Part shown: positions 59,061-64,000 of the stretch, piece after piece | How the letters are laid out: each line of letters starts with the position of its first letter | Position numbering within the stretch: the first letter of the stretch is position 1 | Assembly (NCBI GenBank): GCA_024349245.1 | Contig: JALDNG010000005.1 | Span: 16,593,001 to 16,657,000, forward strand | Direction: 5' to 3' | Source: Neodontobutis hainanensis | Taxonomy: Eukaryota > Chordata > Actinopteri > Gobiiformes > Odontobutidae | DNA: 64,000 nt | Position numbers and translations under genes: made by a program | Notes under the pieces: generated by a model | Database searches by the model: none | What the model saw: only the letters and a program-made list of their open reading frames with translations | What the model was told of the DNA's origin: nothing

Positions 59061-62000
59061 GTCTACGTACTGCACCTGCTTTTGTCCTTTAGTTGAAAAC
59101 ACAAAAGAGAAGTCTATATTGAAGGGTAAAAAGCGTGGTGCTACCACATGGTCTATTGTACCACATTAATGAGGAAGTCATTGGCCGGGTTAGAGGCTTA
59201 AATTACACTTAATTTTAAAAAGCAGGATTTGGTTTGCACTTATTTAACTGTCCATCACTTGCTGTGCCACAATGACGTTGCATATTGTTGTAGCTAACAC
59301 AAAACTGTTTAGCGCCGTGACACTAGTTTAACCAAGGACACACCTAAAGCTAATGGACTACTGAGGCTTAAGCAATGTCAAGTATTATGAAGCAAGTGGC
59401 ATTTACATTTCTCATTATTATAGCTTTACGAATTCCGCTAACATCTAATAGCCTTTGATGGAAGGCATAAAGAAATGTTAGAATGCCCACCAAAATGTTT
59501 AGTTTTATTATTTTACAATAAGGCAGAATGAGATTGACTTTCTGTTACTCAATCAAATTAATATTTAGGATAACCACAGAACTAGAAAATGATAGTATAG
59601 ATATGATACATCCACTGCTTTTAGTTTTTCAAGATGTTTGTAGTAGCAACCAACCAAGTTTTTTTTCCCCAAGAACTTTCTTGTACTTAGAAGGGATGCT
59701 GTTTTTAAAGCAAAGGTTAGTTAGACACAATTGATTAGACTTTTTTTGTTACCTTCTCTTCACTCACTATGCATTTTGTAACATAATAAAAAATAACTTA
59801 CATTTTTTAAAATTATTTTGCAGCATTTCTTCATACTTCTGCAAAGTACTGTATATTGCAATCGCAAGGGCTCAACAAAAAGCATCTTTTATGCTTATAA
59901 AATGTGGCATTTTTTTCACAGTGAAATATAGTGTGCAAAAAGGGTGTAACTGTAATAAAGCAAGTGGTTTTAACCAATTGTCTTTTAAGTTAGGGGTTTA
60001 AAGAAGTAGGATTATCTTATCCATTGTCATGTTTACGTTTGGTACATGACATACAATAAGCTGTCCAGATAGGTTATACTTCTGTTAAAGAAACAGAGAT
60101 ACAGTCATTAGAGTGACAGCACACAATGCATCTTACATCAAGGGTATAACAAATCCTATAGTGGAGACGCAAACTGTTGGAGCGGTCATGACATCTCACG
60201 CTCAGTGCATTGGTGTTCCACTGCTAAGTACCAGAGGTCAGCTTAACAGTGAGGTGACACTCTAATGACCTCAATAAAAAGGCATTTAATTCACACCTCC
60301 CTCTGTATGAACTGCTTCACTTTTCACACATAGCCTTTGTGGCTGCCCATTACCTCATTCCTATCCAGTTGGTAAATCCTCAATTCCCACTCGTTTTTCG
60401 TTTAAAAATATGCTAACCTGGCTGAAGTCAGCTTTGATCTAATTTGTACTTGTTGGACTTTAACTTTCAAGTTCTTCATCACGGGTCCTTTCTCTTCAGC
60501 CATCAGTTTTTCAAATAAAGTAGTGCTCCTCCTGCTGGAAGTTAGGCATTTACCGGAGAATTTAAACTGTTTAAAATATTGACTGCTTGTAATATTACTT
60601 GCCAATATGACAACAGTTGAACAATGAGACTACATATTGTTTTACATGCAAAGTGTACTGTAATCCAATTATAAACAAGTCTTTCATTAAACTCCTCCAG
60701 GCTGTAATGAGCATGTTTAATAAACAGTATGTACTTATTTATTTCACATCCAGATTCATTTTTAGAGCTAAACCACAGATAAAAAAAAAAACCCAGCCAA
60801 TGATAGGAAAACAAAAAGTCTTTGGAGAGTTGTAAAAAATAAGATTGACACAATAGAATGCAGAAACATCAAGATGAATTACAATATTATCCCTCCCTTC
60901 TGTGACGATCCCTAAGACAAACTGTCACAACTGTCGGGCAGGGTAGGCCCCTTGGATTTGTCCATGCAATGTACCCAGCACCTCAGCACTGGTCCATGCG
61001 TTTGCCGAAAGGAAGGAGTCTGTCCCGGGACATATACACACACTAAAGCAGCAGGTCTTCCGCATATTCCCCACGAGAGATGTGACTTGGCACGGTGAAT
61101 CTAAAGACAGGAGCATGCAGTCAGTCACCAGGAATATGTTGAACATTTTCAGTTTATTCAGTTCAATCATTTACACACACACACACACACGCACAAAAAA
61201 ATAAATAAATAAATACTATGCAGAATCACTTAAAATAAATGACTGCTTACCAATCTTTTTGTTTTACATGTGATCATTTCTATCAACATTTTCTGTGTAT
61301 CAACTTTTCTGTGCTTAATATCCAGTGTGGTGCAATTAATCACAATTTGAGCACATGCAATTTTATTCATTTATATTTTATTTCAGAATCAGTACTTATT
61401 GGATGGTTTAATTCGTAATCGGCCGATAAAATAAAAGCTCACCGGTCATTTGGGACAGTGAACTTTAATTGAAAAATTAATAAACTTGGGTGAATATGTT
61501 CATTCAAATGATATATTTAAATTGTATATTTATTGTATTGTATTTTATGACATGAACATGAATATAATAAAATAAACATGAATCTGCTCCTATTGCTGTA
61601 CACAGTCCAATCAAGACATGGTGCAGTTTAAAAGTATATAAAGCTTATGAAACGTTCTGGTATGCACTTCTTGTGCACTGAATACATTTAGAATTTAGTG
61701 TGTTTGAAAAAAAGAAATAATAATAAATAAATAAAAAACAAATTTATAATAAAGTCGCTATTGCAATATTCATGTAAAAAACATTGCAATATTATAATTT
61801 TTTCCATATTGCACAGCCCTACTTCATATCAAGATTGAGGGATAGGGAAATAAATCATAGCACAATTTATTATCCGCAAAGCAGAAGCTGATGTATGGAC
61901 AGTTCATTAAAGCAAGATCAGATTAATAGTGTTTTTTAAGGCTATTTTGAAAGTTAATACTTAGTTATTATACTTAAGTAGCACTTAAATTTTTATATTA

Positions 62001-63150
62001 TGGATTTTTTTAAGACAGACCTGTGTTAAGAGTTAGGTTATTGATTCAGACTATCTATGTTATGAACACTATTACTGAGGGTGGCACCGTTTGTTTCCAC
62101 TAAAATTCATAAGAGAAAGCTTGTCATATTATCTCTGTAATGCCTTGTTTTAGCCAGGTGGCATGAAAATTAACAGAGCTACTGTATCACCTGGACTTGT
62201 TGATTTATGCAAATTAGCCATGTGCTTTGATGAAGAAAAGGTCAATGCAATGGCATCTGGACTATGTTTTCAAAGTGAATAAGTTTTGTCTCTTATTCCA
62301 AGAAACAATTTCAATTCTGAGATAAACTGGGGGTTGACCTGAAACTAACTCTGATTGGACCAGGCTGTTCTGGTCTCATAGTTGTTAGCTATGAAAGTGC
62401 AGTGTCAGAGTCATTAATGGCTCAGGTGAGTCATTTGTGTCACTGTTTCAGTCAGGTGTTGTTGTTTTGGTTGGTTTAGATTTCAAAACACTGTTGTAAA
62501 TACTAGACAACATGAATCTGAGGCCACCCCCTCTGTTCAGAGAAGGCTATTTCATTTGAACAAAAATGGCTTCTTTCAGCCCTCTCAAACCATCTAGCCA
62601 CTCTGGCCAAAAATCTGACATTGTTGTCCTCAAAGGAATGCCCTTTCTTTTTGAGGTGGACTGCAGACCCAGGGTTTCTGGTGGACCTGGGTCTGCAGTC
62701 CACCTCAAAAAGAAAGGAAATTTAGGGATATCCACAATGAAGCAAACTGAACTTGACACTACAAACTCTAGTACTGGTTTACTACAAAAACTGACAATAA
62801 AGTGTATTTCAGTCATTTGTGATCCAATATTGTCCTATTGCACAGCCCGACTTCAGACCCACTAGTCTAACCTTGTACAGGTACATAGTCAGCATTTGCT
62901 CACAACAGCAGCAAACCCACACAAGCTTTTCAGTAGATCTACAACTCAGAACATTACAGCTGTGATCACACTCCAAGGACTACTGTCAATTGCAACATTA
63001 ATATCTGATTCATGACACTATCCTATTCCCACATGCGGCTCCAGGGAGCACCTCATGAGGCCCAGCATGAGTCCCAGGCCTTTGAGGAAGTAGGGCATCC
63101 TCATCCAGTGACCTTGGTCTCCAGGTTTAGGAAGTACAGCTGCCCTAATC
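59061..63150. other. Intergenic region between rae1 and rbm38
   Basis: 4.1 kb, expected to include the rae1 3' UTR at its right end. It contains (AC)n at 61173-61190, an 82-codon minus-strand ORF at 60925-61170 in relatively G+C-rich sequence, terminal-repeat-like 'gcacagccc' motifs at about 61799 and 62840, and the perfect inverted repeat at 62642-62717. No gene recognised. Confidence 0.45.
62642..62717. repeat. Perfect inverted repeat, 32-bp arms and 12-base loop
   Basis: The arm at 62642-62673 (cctttctttttgaggtggac then tgcagacccagg) is exactly complementary to 62686-62717; the loop is gtttctggtgga. The arms are G+C-richer than the surroundings. It lies about 430 bases past the rae1 stop codon, so it may fall in the rae1 3' UTR. 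Confidence 0.97.
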
Positions 63151-63905
63151 TCACCATTTCTTGTTTCTAGGTTTCAGCTCCTCTGCAGCGTTCCTCAGGA
63201 AGATGTAATTCTTCTTTTGGGGGTTGTAGTACTCGTGACCCTAAAATGTAAACAAAAAAACATTAGTGACAAGCATAAGAGCTTTTTAAATCCACTCATG
63301 GTCCATTAAACAAACTTTTTCTAGGAATATGATGATTTTTTTTTCTCTCTTTGATTTAAGGCTCTGTTTGGTCAATGATTTTGGTACAGACAAGAACAAT
63401 TACAGGGGCTTGGAAAAACAATACCAGTAGATTTGCAGTATATTGCCCAGCTCTACTTTCAAGCACCTTTTTTGAAAACTGTATGCAAAGTCAAAGTGAG
63501 GTGAACACATTTTGGATTCTGTATAAGACTTAAGACCCTTTACCTTGGACCAGTCATAACTGGAAGCATATGCAAAGATGTTGCCATTGTTGTTGAAGCA
63601 GCAGGCTGTAATGGGCTGGTCCAGTTGCTCTGAGGTCTTCAATTTTGTGCGAGCGTCTTTGTCCCAGAAGCTGAAGCGTCCGTCTGAGCCCACAGTGGCC
63701 AGAGTGCCATGGACCGGGTGAAAGGAAATAGCATTCACCTGAAATAATATAAGGATAAGGTCACTATTGAATACAATTGGTGTGTTCTCACAGATACAAA
63801 CATTCCACAATCTTTTTGGAAAAACGTACAGCATAAATATCCTGTGGAGTGGTCGTATTGGTTCCATTAGACCGGTGGCACTTGAAGGTGAAGTTGTCTT
63901 TAGCG
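63151..63905 (-). CDS. rae1: mRNA export factor RAE1 (Gle2), C-terminal exons; 5' part outside window
   Basis: WD-repeat beta-propeller protein that binds NUP98 at the nuclear pore for mRNA export and acts in spindle assembly. The last three coding exons are present: 63830-63905, 63544-63738, 63151-63240 in transcript order, with GT-AG borders and matching phases, giving about 119 C-terminal residues. Diagnostic text: DNFTFKCHRSNGTN, then NAISFHPVHGTLATVGSDGR, FSFWDKDARTKLKTSEQLDQ, FAYASSYDWSKGHEYYNPQK and the end RNKKW. The WD blades are intact. Sequence from 63906 to the edge is intron; remaining exons lie to the right. Same-strand order rae1 then rbm38 is conserved with human chromosome 20. 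Confidence 0.97.
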
Positions 63906-64000
63906 CTGGAAGATGAAAGAAGAAAATGTAAACATGAAGATTTTAAGTACTTCAGCAAATATTTGCTCTTACTGGAAGAGAAGGTTTAAAAATGTGAGTG

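Noticed and set aside
60104..60270. 13-bp inverted arms (gtcattagagtg) separated by about 140 bases
   Set aside because: Short arms, no recognisable target duplication or conserved interior; too weak to call a MITE.

Overview
The window is nuclear DNA of a bony fish. All five recognisable genes are vertebrate genes split by GT-AG introns. The background is AT-rich and filled with repeats typical of teleosts: Tc1-like transposons, tRNA-derived SINEs, a LINE fragment, hAT-like termini, microsatellites and a minisatellite. No prokaryotic or viral gene was recognised.

Layout. 1-5.4 kb: 3' half of pfkfb4 (+), the fructose-2,6-bisphosphatase domain, followed by a second, paralogous terminal exon at 4751-4810. 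6.3-9.5 kb: complete arpc4 (-), convergent with pfkfb4. 9.5-10.4 kb: short head-to-head promoter region shared with tada3. 10.4-16.1 kb: complete tada3 (+), whose last intron carries Tc1 and LINE remnants. 16.1-47.3 kb: about 31 kb with no securely identified gene. It holds several Tc1 copies, SINEs, a 1.4-kb minisatellite, a decayed gene-like fragment at 37.3-37.7 kb and a few exon-like islands. 47.3-58.7 kb: complete rbm38 (-), with a candidate alternative terminal exon and a perfect hairpin in intron 3. 63.15-63.9 kb: last three coding exons of rae1 (-), running off the right edge.

Exon phases close exactly in every gene. The assembled reading frames give 168 aa for arpc4, 431 aa for tada3 and 246 aa for rbm38, all close to the usual family lengths. 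The genes act in unrelated processes: glycolytic control, Arp2/3 actin nucleation, SAGA/ATAC histone acetylation, mRNA stability and splicing control, and mRNA export/mitosis. The arrangement mirrors conserved vertebrate neighbourhoods: ARPC4/TADA3 head-to-head, and RAE1 followed by RBM38 on one strand. In human these two pairs lie on different chromosomes (3p and 20q), so the gene-poor middle is a join between two ancestral blocks.

The most interesting points are two apparent alternative last exons not explained by the standard gene models (pfkfb4 at 4751-4810, rbm38 at 49907-49979), a perfect 22-bp-arm hairpin beside the latter, a perfect 32-bp-arm inverted repeat near rae1, and a tandem array containing an apparently identical ~480-bp internal duplication. 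All calls come from reading the sequence; no database search was run.
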